Source: Fragilaria crotonensis (taxonomy: Eukaryota > Bacillariophyta > Fragilariophyceae > Fragilariales > Fragilariaceae). From it: 64,000 bases of DNA. Positions within the stretch are counted from its first letter, which is position 1. Every line of letters starts with the position of its first letter. The DNA is taken from the NCBI GenBank assembly GCA_022925895.1, contig JAKSYS010000214.1, forward strand, positions 1-64,000, in the 5' to 3' direction. Shown piece after piece: positions 55,014-64,000 of the stretch. Both the position numbers and the translations under genes were made by a program. The notes beneath the pieces were generated by a model. That model was not told the origin of the DNA. It did not search any database and worked only from the letters and a program-made list of their open reading frames with translations.

Positions 55014-55380
55014 CTACCGTATTTCTCGGTATTTTGTACCCCTTGGATTCATGTACCCACCACCCCAAAATTATGTATTTTTTCGAACCACTCGACTCCA
55101 AAATGAATCAATATTTGATCCTTTGGTAGGAAAATCCTGGCATTTCACTGAAACGTCAGGTCATTTGAATTCCACACGTTGAAAGCCACCTATGAATGTA
55201 TAACTCTAATCATCAGAAGACGAGTTTAAATCTTCATTTTCCATTATTTGAGTCGTCAGCCCGATGTCCATTTTTCACGGATTCCCTTTAACCGTCGGAC
55301 ATTTTTGACGAACTTGTGGTGGGATTTCTGCACCCATCGGTGTACATTTGGGGGGTACAAAATACCGAGAAATACGGTAG
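55014..55380. mobile_element. TA-flanked MITE with 37-base perfect inverted arms
   Basis: The arms 55006-55042 and 55352-55388 are exact complements; they start CATATGTACTACCGTATTTC and end GTACCCC. TA lies at both borders if the element is taken as CTACCG...CGGTAG (367 bp), which fits a Tc1/mariner-type (Stowaway-like) MITE. The arms extending past TA on both sides reflect a palindromic target CATATGTA/TACATATG or longer ends. The interior is non-coding. The perfect arms suggest recent movement. Confidence 0.75.
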
Positions 55381-55388
55381 TACATATG

Positions 55389-56786
55389 ATACTTTGATAC
55401 TCATGAATTCGAGTATGTATGCGAATAAAGGTGTATTGTACTATACGTCTACTTCAGTGCGACGTACAAGTGCACGTTGCGTTTGTATTACAGTAGTCCA
55501 GTACCAGTACGCAGTTGGTAGGAGGTATGACATAGGAGGTAGGGTGTGGGTTATCTGTTATTAGTCATACTGGTATATACACACATTAACCCTATGGCAA
55601 CCATAGTGACACCCTCATTGTGAAGAAGAAGTAATCGAATCCTCTTTCCGACCCATTTATTTATAGTACAACACGCATATATGTAATGGTATGCAATTTG
55701 AGGACCAGCCAAGGATAGGACCAATGGTATTCATTACTTACCAAAGAGATCAGGCAAAAGAACCTGCATGACAATGATTTGAAACAAGCAGGAACCAAAC
55801 AAATTGAGCATTCATCTGCTGTCATTTTGGATAGCAGTTGTGAGTGCAACCACATGCAACAACATGTTAAAATTCCAAAAGAGGATTTCTCTATTGTAGT
55901 ATCGTCCTCCACCAACTTGCCAAGGAAGTCCACAATATTCCCAAGTTTCTTCACGATGACTGTCGGGGCAGTAAGCTCCTCCACAAATTACAGTCCAAAA
56001 TGAGGGCAGTCTCAATGCCCATTGTCATGAACACGCCGCACTGTCAATTTTGACCAATCAAATGCCTGCCAATTCTTAAAAACAACGTGTCCATGCCTGC
56101 ATTGAGGATCAAGTGAGCAGTTTGGCCGGGGACAGCAAGGAAGGAGAGAATATGGTCAAATAAGTCCAGAACAAGCAGTCCAAGCAAGGCAAGGAGATGA
56201 ACATGAATTTGAATCAACACCAGTATCTGTCTATTACCTTGAGTCTTTGTTGCTTCCATCTTGGGCATCATCATTCATACCCAAAATCCTGCAGAGCACT
56301 CGATTTACTGTAGAAAAAAATGCTGGCCGGTTGGCCGACCTTCTTTGTAGTGTTGACGCTGTCGGCCAGTAGCCGGCTGGTACTACTACGTCTGGCCGTC
56401 ACCTCACTGGCGCAATCGGCCGGGCGGCATTACTGGCAGCAGCCGGCCTGTGGCGACCCCAATTCGCAGGTTCGCAGGTCGCTGCCAGGTGCCAGGCAGA
56501 GACCCCGGACCACGGTAGTCGTTATACTGTACTCATACGAACGCTTGGAATGTGTTCGATGTTTGTTGTTGCTTTTAGATGTCGCAGGGATTTTCCACAT
56601 TGGGGTTAAGGGTTTAACGTAGTAGTTTAACGAAGGCATGTCGTCTGTCTGTCCGTGCTTCTTCATGTTTTCGTGAACCGAGAAGAACCAACCCTTGTTG
56701 TTGTTTCGTAATACAGTGTAGTAATGGCAATAAGCAATAAAATGAACTCCTCGGACTACATACGAACTTTCAGTACTTTGCACTAT
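55389..56786. other. Intergenic, unidentified short ORFs
   Basis: Short frames on both strands (55661-55984 minus, 55779-56003 plus, 56044-56274 minus, 56320-56622 plus) show no recognised domain. A patch at about 56325-56460 is rich in GGCCGG/CCGGCC words. Nothing firm can be called. Confidence 0.3.
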
Positions 56787-57096
56787 GTATGGATCCGATT
56801 AGAATGCAAGGAAATGACGTCAGCATTTTCGTCACAGTAATGAAGCTGCGTGGGACCATCATGTAGAGCACCTGTGACACGCGTAGGCCGAAGAAAACAC
56901 GGAATCTTCGTTTCTCATTTCTTTTGTTGGTTTTCCAATACGCCTGCCCAGCCTCTGTCACGCCAGCCAGTTAATTTTTGAAATTTGTTATGAATGCAAC
57001 AGCATACGTGACATACGTGATACGACACTCCGTTGGTCTATGATAACGGAATGATTTCCCTTGCTACGTGTGCATATGATGTTTATTCCCGCCACA

Positions 57097-57372
57097 CGCA
57101 CAACAGGGCGGCTTTGCGGATTTTTTCACACTAATGCCGCCACATGTACAACAGGGCGGCTTTGCGGATTTTTTCTACCAGTAATGCCGCCACTAGTACA
57201 ACAGGGCGGCTTTTGCGGATTTTTTCTTTCAGTAAATGCCGCCACTAATACATCACGGCGGCATTTGCGGATTTTTTTCTACCACTAATGCCGCCACTAC
57301 CTTAGTACAGCAGGGCGGCATTTGCGGATTATTTTCACCAGTAATGCCGCCACATGTACACGACGGCTGCAT
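57097..57372. repeat. Subterminal tandem repeat, about five ~58-bp units
   Basis: Units read ACAGGGCGGC(A)TTTGCGGATT, a T-rich spacer, then AATGCCGCCAC. GGCGGCATT and AATGCCGCC within each unit are inverted, so each unit can form a hairpin. It lies about 300 bases inside the left end of MULE-2, comparable to the arrays in MULE-1. Confidence 0.8.
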
Positions 57373-57483
57373 TTGGGAATAATCGTCATCATAACTCATC
57401 ACACCTTAATACATATCAAGCAATGTTGTATGAACTAATATATTTTTCAGTGTCTATGTGTTTGCCTTTCTTCATCATGCGCC

Positions 57484-59494
57484 TTACTTCTTCTTCGCCA
57501 GTCTGCTCTTCTCTGTCCACATCGCTTGTGGACATTTCAGCTGCCTTTCTTCGCTCTTGGTTTCTCGTAATCTTTTAATGACTTCCTCACCTTTGTGACA
57601 ATTTGTTCGCGCGGCATTTGCTTCCAAACACCGTCCTTGTCCTTGTGGACAAAAGTATATTCTTCTTTTCCAAGTCTTCAACCAATCGCAATGTAATTCT
57701 TCTTTCCATCCGGCGATGCATTCTTAAACCCGATGCGACTTGGGAAATCTTTGTTCGATACACAGCATTATAAGGATTGCCCTTCGCCTCATTTCTTTTA
57801 CCACACAATTGCCCTTCCGGCTGGTGCTCCGTCCATCTGTACAAACGGACCTGGTGGTCTTTCTAACTTTCCCAACAACTTTTGCTGCTTTCGCTCTTGT
57901 CGTGAGTCAGACGTTGCATGCGTCTCCTCATAACATCGATTGCAGATTCGATGCTCATTTCCTGCCATCCGCCATGCGTTGCTTTCTCCTCAACAAATCG
58001 AAAGCCTTCCTTTCTCAGTGTCATTACAATGTTTTTCAGAAGATTTCTTTTCTTGTCCGTCCCCATAAGCGTATCATATTGTGTAGCAAACTCGGAAGTG
58101 CGCTGAAGGTATGACCTTGGTGGCTTTGTCCCACGACCTATATCCATGTTGCCAAGCTCAAGAGTAACGATAGGTGATTCTTGTTCCAAACTCTGCCTTA
58201 TGCACGTCATTGTATCAAGTACGAGTGGAAAACGTTTCTTGTCGTAACATCCTGAAAACTGTCCACATCACTTCCTCTTTGCCTGTTCCAAGTACTCGCT
58301 CTAAAGTCTTCAGCGCAAATCCTAGCCAGGGGAGCAATATCCATCACAGATGGATAGCCGACACACGTCACAACTGTGTCGTGACGCCTTCCTTCAATTG
58401 ACAAATCCCAATGTGGGTGAACCTCTGACAGTCTCCTCATTGTTGCAAGTATCGCGGCGGCAACGTCTTTTTACCTTTCCTTTTGTGTCTCTGACCCTTT
58501 TCATGTTTTTTCATCTGTCGTGCCACCCAATGATATCCTTCCAATAAACTTATCATTGGGTGGCAGAGGCGCATCTAATGCATCCAAAGGAACTCCCCTT
58601 CTCTGCCTAGTACGCAGCGTCTGCAACCTTCTTAACGGCGTCGTCTGAGACTCAGTGTTTCTCCTCCTAGGCTTTCTTGGCAACATCTTTCGAATTTGTT
58701 CTGATTCCAATTCGACTCCTCTTCAATGTCGTCCTCATGTTCGATCTCAGAATCTGTGTCAACCAGATCGTTTAAGCCTGCATCCAAGGGCACTCGCACG
58801 GTCTCTTTGGCTGTGAATCTTCTCTGACGATTCCGGAAAAGATTTCTTCTTCCGAAACTCGTTGTTTGTCATCAAACTCTTTCGAACACCTGCTGGAGCC
58901 ACCGTTACTTGCACGTTCCCTTGCTTTCCGGAATTCTTACCAGTCGAGTTATGAATACAATTTTTTGCCTTTCGCTTTTGGGGGATTGTCTCTCCCAGTT
59001 GTTCTGAATCCGATTCGATTTTTTCTTCAATCTCAACGATGTCAGAATCCAAAGCAACGAGAGAGTCTAATCCTGCAGCCACGGGAACTACCACATTCAA
59101 TGGTTTCCATGAATTACCACCACCGCACAAGTCGGGAAACCTTTTTGTAGGTTGAGGCATTTTGATTTCTTTGTGATCCTTGTTATTTGGAATGATGAAT
59201 TTTGATACTCGGTTGCCTCTTCCCGAGACGATCCCAACTGGGTGCTTGCAATTCTGTCAATCACTTGAAAGATGCATAACCGCATGCCCTAAGAAATGCA
59301 GTCAACTTTGCTTTCTGACTGGGAATTGAAACGCCCATTCCTGATAGTGATACCTCATTCTTATTGTGTTTGAAATTGATGCTCTCCAACGAAAGACAAA
59401 AATCTAGAAGAGAAACGAACGCCAAGATTCCACTTTCGTTCTGCAATTTTCCCTTCTGTTCAAGGAGAACATGATACGCATTGGGAACTTTCAA
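57484..59494 (-). pseudogene. MULE-2 cargo ORF(s), DUF6824-like part
   Basis: Degenerate minus-strand frames. 58210-57863 ends FRFVEEKATHGGWQEM followed by SAIDVMRRRM, and near 57670 RRIYFCPQGQGRCLEANAAR is seen. This recalls the diatom-expanded DUF6824 domain (RFLK...GWxEV...A..K, and xxVxKDxDGxxWKxMPRE). Upstream frames (59160-58759, 58710-58501) are charged, with RKMLPRKPRRRN and IVEIEEKIESDSEQ, and not recognised. They lie downstream of the transposase on the same strand. The reading frame is broken several times. The domain assignment is from memory and moderate at best. Confidence 0.4.
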
Positions 59495-59632
59495 ACACAG
59501 GAAACGTCCATGCTTAACGTCATCGTCGTCCTTGTTGTTCAGTGTATAACCAAAATTGAACTTCTGTAGTCACATCGATCATGTTAGGTACAGTCAACAA
59601 CATACATGTGGATACCCACCAAATAATTTGAC

Positions 59633-61400
59633 TTACACTTCATATTCTTCTTTGGAATCTACCCCGCGGCGCATCCAGCTATACAGCCAGTTTTGAATTA
59701 CTCTCACCTGACTTCTTGCAGCATCTCTCTTTCCCTTCCGAAAGCCTAAACCTCTACATTCTCGTCTCCAGCCTTGATGAACAAGATGCCATCCACGACA
59801 GCGACTACGAACTGCATTGACAAGATATGTCGCAATGGCATAGTCGACCTGCGCCATTTCTTGGGAGTCGCCATCTGTCATGACAAGCTTAACCAACCGC
59901 AGCGTTTGAGTACCTAAGAGCACAGGAAGGCAGGGCTTCTTGAAATAAACAACGGAACAACCAAGATCTTTCATTTGGGGCAAAGCATCTGACCACTACC
60001 ATCACATTTCCGTCCGAGTCCTTGACAGAAAGAGTAAGCAAGGGTCTGCTTTCATTGTTTGTCTCATGCGTCCCATCGATGCAAACAACTTCTGGAAAGG
60101 CTTGAAAGAGACGTCTACCATCTGGCAACACCCAGCAACATGCAATAAGAATGTCCTGGTCGTCCCTTGCTCCGACGGCGTGCCTGCTTCTCTGGGCATA
60201 TTCCTTGAAATCGGCAGTCTCTGTGACCTCCAGAGGTACAGACTTATGGGCTGGGGCGCTTTCCATTGTGGTCACCATGGAAAGGCTCGTTAGATTAACC
60301 CCATCATCAACAGGATTGCCTTCGGTTCGTGCAGCCTTGCGATTTTGACCACGCATTTCTTTCGTATTCCCATTATGAAACAGACAGACAAATGATGCAC
60401 CAATTTTTTGGAGATAATTCAGCATACTGTCTGACGGTGACATATCAGAGGGTAGTGCAGCACCCTGAGGTGACGAATCCATTAAATCTTGTGCCATTCG
60501 GGAGAAACCTTGAACATAAGCCATCTGTCCGTGTAAACAGCTCACCAGTACTGCTTCGGGTGAACAATGCAGCTTGTGAGGGCAGGATATTGGCAGCAGC
60601 CATTGCAGCTGCATTTTCCAGGGTTGGAGCGCCCAGAAAACGTTTGCGATTGGTTATCTCGTTACGAGACATGGGTGGGTGACCCTATGCTGGTTGTCTC
60701 CGACCCCACAGACTAGATGAAAGCTGTACTGGTCCAGTCGGATGACAATTTTGGCAGAACAAGTGCACCTTGTATCGCGTTGCGTGCAATTACGTCGCGC
60801 AATGCCTTTCCTGAGTTATTGGAACCACGAGAGTTTTTTTGTCACCAATATAGGTTGTCACACGATAAGCATCGGCTTGGGCACCATCCAAACGCTGATG
60901 ATACTTTCGGCCGTTACTGCACAACAAAACACGTTGGTCCTTGCAGGCTTTAGCACTACTTCCATTAGATATCAGAGCACAGTTACCATGAGATCTGGCG
61001 GCTTGTTGGCATAAATCAGTGATAAGTTTTTGGCCTCCAGAATCCTTGCCGAATCCTCCCACAGTAGGGTACAGCAATGGACTGAAGCGCACAATAAACT
61101 TCATGGGGCCTTTGTATAGGGAACTAGTAGTGTACTGAACAGGTCGTGCTTCGTTTCCGATGAGGCACAGAAATCTTCGGAAGGTAAGCAAAGGTGTCCA
61201 TTGAATGGGAGCGACCCAATCCACGTTGCAGTCTTGAAAGCAGTTAAAAAGCATCCACAGGCTTTGTAGGGGAAACTACTAACTTGTCTGGATCCTAAAG
61301 GCAGAAAACGAATGGAGAGAGCATCGTGAGCATCGAAGAGTATTTTGGGAAAGCAACACGGATTGAAGCAACAAAACAAACGAACCATGGTGTGGACCAT
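59633..61400 (-). pseudogene. MULE-2 transposase, broken
   Basis: Pieces in three overlapping frames follow the MULE-1 order: IVRFSPLLYPTVGGFGKDSG and YRVTTYIGDKKT (61254-60790); ARDDQDILIACCWVLPDGRR and VVCIDGTHETNNESRPLLTL with the first Asp (60614-59889); and LVMTDGDSQEMAQVDYAIAT with the second Asp, then RGWHLVHQGWRRECRG (59983-59633). The 61400-61101 frame carries a further N-terminal part. The third acidic residue was not found in an open frame. Sequence between the pieces includes possible short introns and stops. It is similar enough to MULE-1 to be the same superfamily branch. Confidence 0.65.
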
Positions 61401-61711
61401 AAAAGGTTGAACCTGTGGTAAATTGTGGCGGAAATGTTGTGGGTATTCAATGTTATAATCACATTAACAGACGGATATTTTTATTACTGTTCAAACAAAT
61501 GTCGGGCAGATTTATGTTCCTTATCCATGACGAAGTTTTGACTAAGGTTGCTTGAAAAATGGCTCCTGTTGAAGCGAAAAAATGAAGATTCCAAAAAGTT
61601 AGATTCTGCGACTAAAATGTTGACGTCATTTCCTTGCATTCTAATCGCTTCCATACACCAATAAAAGGAGTGGGTCTTTCTGTTCTGGTTTCTGTCATCG
61701 TCTCAACAACC

Positions 61712-62893
61712 ATGCCCTCTGCCACTGCTGCTTTTGCATCGCTGAACAGGGTGCATCACTACGATCCCCCGGAATGGGCCAGCGATCACTTCAAATCCTT
61801 TCCAACTCCATTTCCTCGATTGCTGCTCGCCCATCTACCCACTCCCATCTATGAACCAACAGCGCGATCATTAGCAACACAACACCAACCTTTGTCTATT
61901 CTCCAAAAATTCATTGATTTTGATGTCACATTACTCATAAAACGAGATGACTTGACTGGAGGAGTCGAATTAGGAGGCAACAAGATTCGAAAGCTTGAGT
62001 TTTTGCTCGCCGAAGCCTTAGAGCAAGGATGCGATTCTGTCGTTACCATTGGTGGCGAGCAGTCCAATCATTGTCGTGCCACCGCATGTGCTGCTCGTGC
62101 CTTGGGACTCGAACCTCATCTGATTCTTCGAACGAATACTGATTCGCTCGGGTGGACAGGGAACCTCCTCCTTGACCGCATGGTGGGAGCCAAGATTTAC
62201 ACTTGTACAACTCGAGAATATGGAAAAATAGGGTCGGATGCGTTGGTACAACAGATATGTTGCCACCTTCAAGATATGGAAGGCAAGAAAGTCTATGGAA
62301 TACCGCTTGGTGGTTCGAATGCCGTTGGAACCTGGGGATACTTGGAGGCGGTGAACGAATTGAAGATGCAGTTGGATGACACAGACGCTCAGATTCGTCT
62401 GGATCACGTCGTCTTTGCCTGTGGTAGTGGAGGGACTGCCGCTGGACTTTCGATCGGATTGGCACTCTGCCCGTCGCTACAACCACAAGTTCACGCTGTA
62501 GCAGTTTGTGACGACCCAGACTACTTTTACGGTCGTGTGACAAAGATTGCAGAAGAAATGGGCTTTCGAAACAAAAATCCAGGACAATCCAGGGCTGATT
62601 TCGTGAAGGAAAGCTTGATTGTTCACCAAGGCAAGGGGAAGGGCTATGCTTTGAGTACATCGCAAGAGCTGCAGTTCTGCGCGGATTTTGCCACCGAGAC
62701 AGGGATTATCCTGGATCCGGTCTACTCGGGGAAAGCCTTGTATCACTTTGTCACTAATGTCTTCGGGGCCGATCCTGAAGCTTATCGAGGATGCACAATT
62801 CTCTTTTGGCACACGGGTGGCGCTCTTGGAATGTACGACAAGGGTTGTGACTTGAATTTGGACGCCAACTCGATCCGTCATATCAGCTTTTGA
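61712..62893 (+). CDS. D-cysteine desulfhydrase / ACC deaminase family (PLP fold type II)
   Basis: 393 aa from ATG 61712 (MPSATAAFASLNRVHHYDPP, good CAACC context). Key parts are the substrate loop LLIKRDDLTGGVELGGNKIR with the PLP lysine in GGNKIRKLE, IGGEQSNHCRATACAARALG, the phosphate-binding VFACGSGGTAAGLSIGL, and LFWHTGGALGMYD near the end. Length suits the family (330-400). It would release ammonia and pyruvate plus H2S from D-cysteine, or ammonia and 2-oxobutyrate from ACC; the residues cannot separate them here, though the overall pattern favours D-cysteine desulfhydrase. The open frame continues upstream of the ATG as a hydrophobic GLSVLVSVIVSTT run before SATAAFA, like a signal peptide with a plastid-type cleavage site, but no upstream ATG exists before the MULE-2 end at 61652. 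The original start may have been displaced. Confidence 0.8.
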   Translation: MPSATAAFASLNRVHHYDPPEWASDHFKSFPTPFPRLLLAHLPTPIYEPTARSLATQHQPLSILQKFIDFDVTLLIKRDDLTGGVELGGNKIRKLEFLLAEALEQGCDSVVTIGGEQSNHCRATACAARALGLEPHLILRTNTDSLGWTGNLLLDRMVGAKIYTCTTREYGKIGSDALVQQICCHLQDMEGKKVYGIPLGGSNAVGTWGYLEAVNELKMQLDDTDAQIRLDHVVFACGSGGTAAGLSIGLALCPSLQPQVHAVAVCDDPDYFYGRVTKIAEEMGFRNKNPGQSRADFVKESLIVHQGKGKGYALSTSQELQFCADFATETGIILDPVYSGKALYHFVTNVFGADPEAYRGCTILFWHTGGALGMYDKGCDLNLDANSIRHISF

Positions 62894-63195
62894 CATGACA
62901 GTGGCAGCATCGATGGAATGCTGCCAGTGTATTGGTTTCGAAGATGATATAGTTGAGAGACATGCAACAGGATAGCTTGTATGTTGGCTGGGGATGGGGG
63001 AGTTGGAGTCACCTGTCAAATGGTACAATCCGCACCATTGAGTTTTCAAGGCATTTCTTCGACAGGGTTGGTGATTCTTTTGTGTATCATTTTAGTATTT
63101 ACTCTAATACTATGTGTACCTGTTGTATATATTTCTCCATAGTATGATAGAACACGATCATGCCTGAATTTGGTTCGAGATTTCGTCTGTTCTCT

Positions 63196-64000
63196 CTACT
63201 GCGTGTTCTCACTAACAATTGCTAGTGACGAACGTTGCGATCCAGGGGTCAAGCAAGACCTAGCGACACTTTCAAACACCTTTTCGAGCTCAGACGCAGC
63301 GTGTACGAATGGATGACTCCAAAATTGATAGCGTTGATTCTTGATGAGCTCAATGAACGTGACCAAGAGACCCCAGGGGTGTGGGCGATGAAGAATAAGC
63401 CTCTCGAGCAAGACACGAGTGACTTGCTCTTTGACAGCAACATTTTTCTCGCCGAACAAGAAGAGCATCACGCAGGAGAAGTAATGGGTGTGACTTGAAG
63501 GGTAACGCAGCTGATTTGCGATTGCGTTCAAGCTAATGTATCGGCCATGGTCATCAAGCTCCATAAGCTTTTGGAGAATCTCAAGTTCCGGAGTCTGGGA
63601 GAGCGACTGATGAACTTGGGAGTTTTGAAGCCTATTGATAGCCTGCATTCCAACGTACAAGACAAGAGAATTCACGCGGGGAGCATCGACATCACGCGTT
63701 CCGGCCTTGTACAAACGAGGAAGCAACCCAGCAACAAAGGTACTATCCTGACGATCCTTGAGGAAGGCGTCCAGGTCGGCTCGGAGTGACTGAAGGGGCC
63801 CCAATACATTGGACAACACGACTGGGCTTTGCCCGATTTCCGGCAACGAATCGATCTTCAGATTCGAGTGAACGGATCTGTCAAATTGATCCCTTTGGTA
63901 CCGCGGAAAGAACGACGTTGCGTAGCTGCACACAGTTCTCGGGAATGACATTGCAGAGCGATAGGTGGTACCCAGAGAGGAACAACGGGAAGTCGTGGAG
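63196..64000 (-). CDS. NOT1: CCR4-NOT complex scaffold NOT1, C-terminal part (runs off window)
   Basis: The scaffold of the CCR4-NOT deadenylase complex. The part here is the conserved C-terminal NOT1 domain that binds NOT2/NOT3: [65 protein letters not shown] and [20 protein letters not shown], ending SENTQ at the stop (63196-63198). Upstream blocks [20 protein letters not shown] and INLTDPFTR, typical of NOT1, are in other frames; the frame changes near 63863 and 63891, each fitting one missing base. The 251-codon ATG frame at 63951 is therefore not the true start. Most of the gene lies beyond 64000. Confidence 0.9.
   Translation of the reverse strand, partial: STTSRCSSLGTTYRSAMSFPRTVCSYATSFFPRYQRDQFDRSVHSNLKIDSLPEIGQSPVVLSNVLGPLQSLRADLDAFLKDRQDSTFVAGLLPRLYKAGTRDVDAPRVNSLVLYVGMQAINRLQNSQVHQSLSQTPELEILQKLMELDDHGRYISLNAIANQLRYPSSHTHYFSCVMLFLFGEKNVAVKEQVTRVLLERLILHRPHPWGLLVTFIELIKNQRYQFWSHPFVHAASELEKVFESVARSCLTPGSQRSSLAIVSENTQ

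Larger units (their letters stand above)
56791..61652. mobile_element. Mutator-like element MULE-2 with cargo
   Basis: Inverted ends GGATCCGATTAGAATGCAAG (56791) and, on the other strand, GGAAGCGATTAGAATGCAAG (from 61652) continue into GAAATGACGTCA. A similar GTATGG word lies just outside both. The outermost GG(G)TCCGATTAG is shared with MULE-1, so the two are related families. Inside, from the right, are minus-strand transposase pieces (61400-59633), minus-strand cargo frames (59494-57484) and a hairpin-forming tandem repeat near the left end (57097-57372). No clear target duplication was seen. Confidence 0.7.

Noticed and set aside
56320-56622. Membrane-like 100-codon ORF
   Set aside because: It coincides with a GGCCGG-rich patch, has no homologue I recognise, and its hydrophobicity follows from base composition.
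63196-63951. Independent 251-aa hypothetical gene
   Set aside because: The sequence is the NOT1 C-terminal domain, and conserved NOT1 blocks continue upstream of its ATG in other frames.

Overview
This window looks like nuclear DNA of a pennate diatom, most like Phaeodactylum tricornutum. The reasons are a signal peptide followed by an ASAFAP-type plastid motif on one protein, short GT-AG introns of about 55-250 bases, compact host genes with small gaps, intergenic DNA crowded with GTAC words, and several DNA-transposon and Copia families of the kinds known from diatoms. Family names come from remembered protein families and visible motifs; no search was run.

Layout. 0.75-4.0 kb holds two convergent host genes: a triple zinc-finger protein and a probably plastid-targeted prolyl-4-hydroxylase-like oxygenase. 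4.3-24.1 kb is an accessory block of stacked mobile elements: a PIF/Harbinger element with TTA target duplications, unidentified decayed ORFs, a pogo/Tc1-like element, a hAT-type MITE with an 8-bp target duplication, and a 9.6-kb Mutator-like element (MULE-1). MULE-1 contains a transposase gene split by a young Copia-type insertion, and two mirror-image arrays of a ~72-bp palindromic satellite enclosing a 2OG-Fe(II)-oxygenase-like ORF.

24.3-34.6 kb is a host gene block: a [2Fe-2S] ferredoxin-like protein, a UBA-domain protein, a renalase-like FAD oxidase, a tandem-BRCT protein and a tocopherol-type methyltransferase. 35.1-35.8 kb is a MITE with a 54-nt palindrome. 36.0-46.9 kb is a large Copia-type LTR element with matching LTRs and a 5-bp target duplication. 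48.1-54.2 kb holds UDP-glucose dehydrogenase and condensin SMC4, convergent, both well conserved but with several single-base frame breaks. 54.4-56.8 kb is repeats and another MITE. 56.8-61.65 kb is a second MULE (MULE-2), ending just upstream of a D-cysteine desulfhydrase/ACC deaminase-like gene. The window ends inside the 3' part of NOT1.

How it fits together. The host genes are ordinary housekeeping or metabolic genes and do not form a pathway. The distinctive content is the mobile part. Two related MULEs share terminal repeats built around the palindrome TGACGTCA, both have subterminal tandem repeats, and each carries a different non-transposase cargo ORF. A detached copy of the MULE terminus lies in a divergent promoter. 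Frame breaks in three conserved host genes (UDP-glucose dehydrogenase, SMC4, NOT1) mostly fit single missing bases, so sequence or assembly error must be kept in mind before calling pseudogenes.
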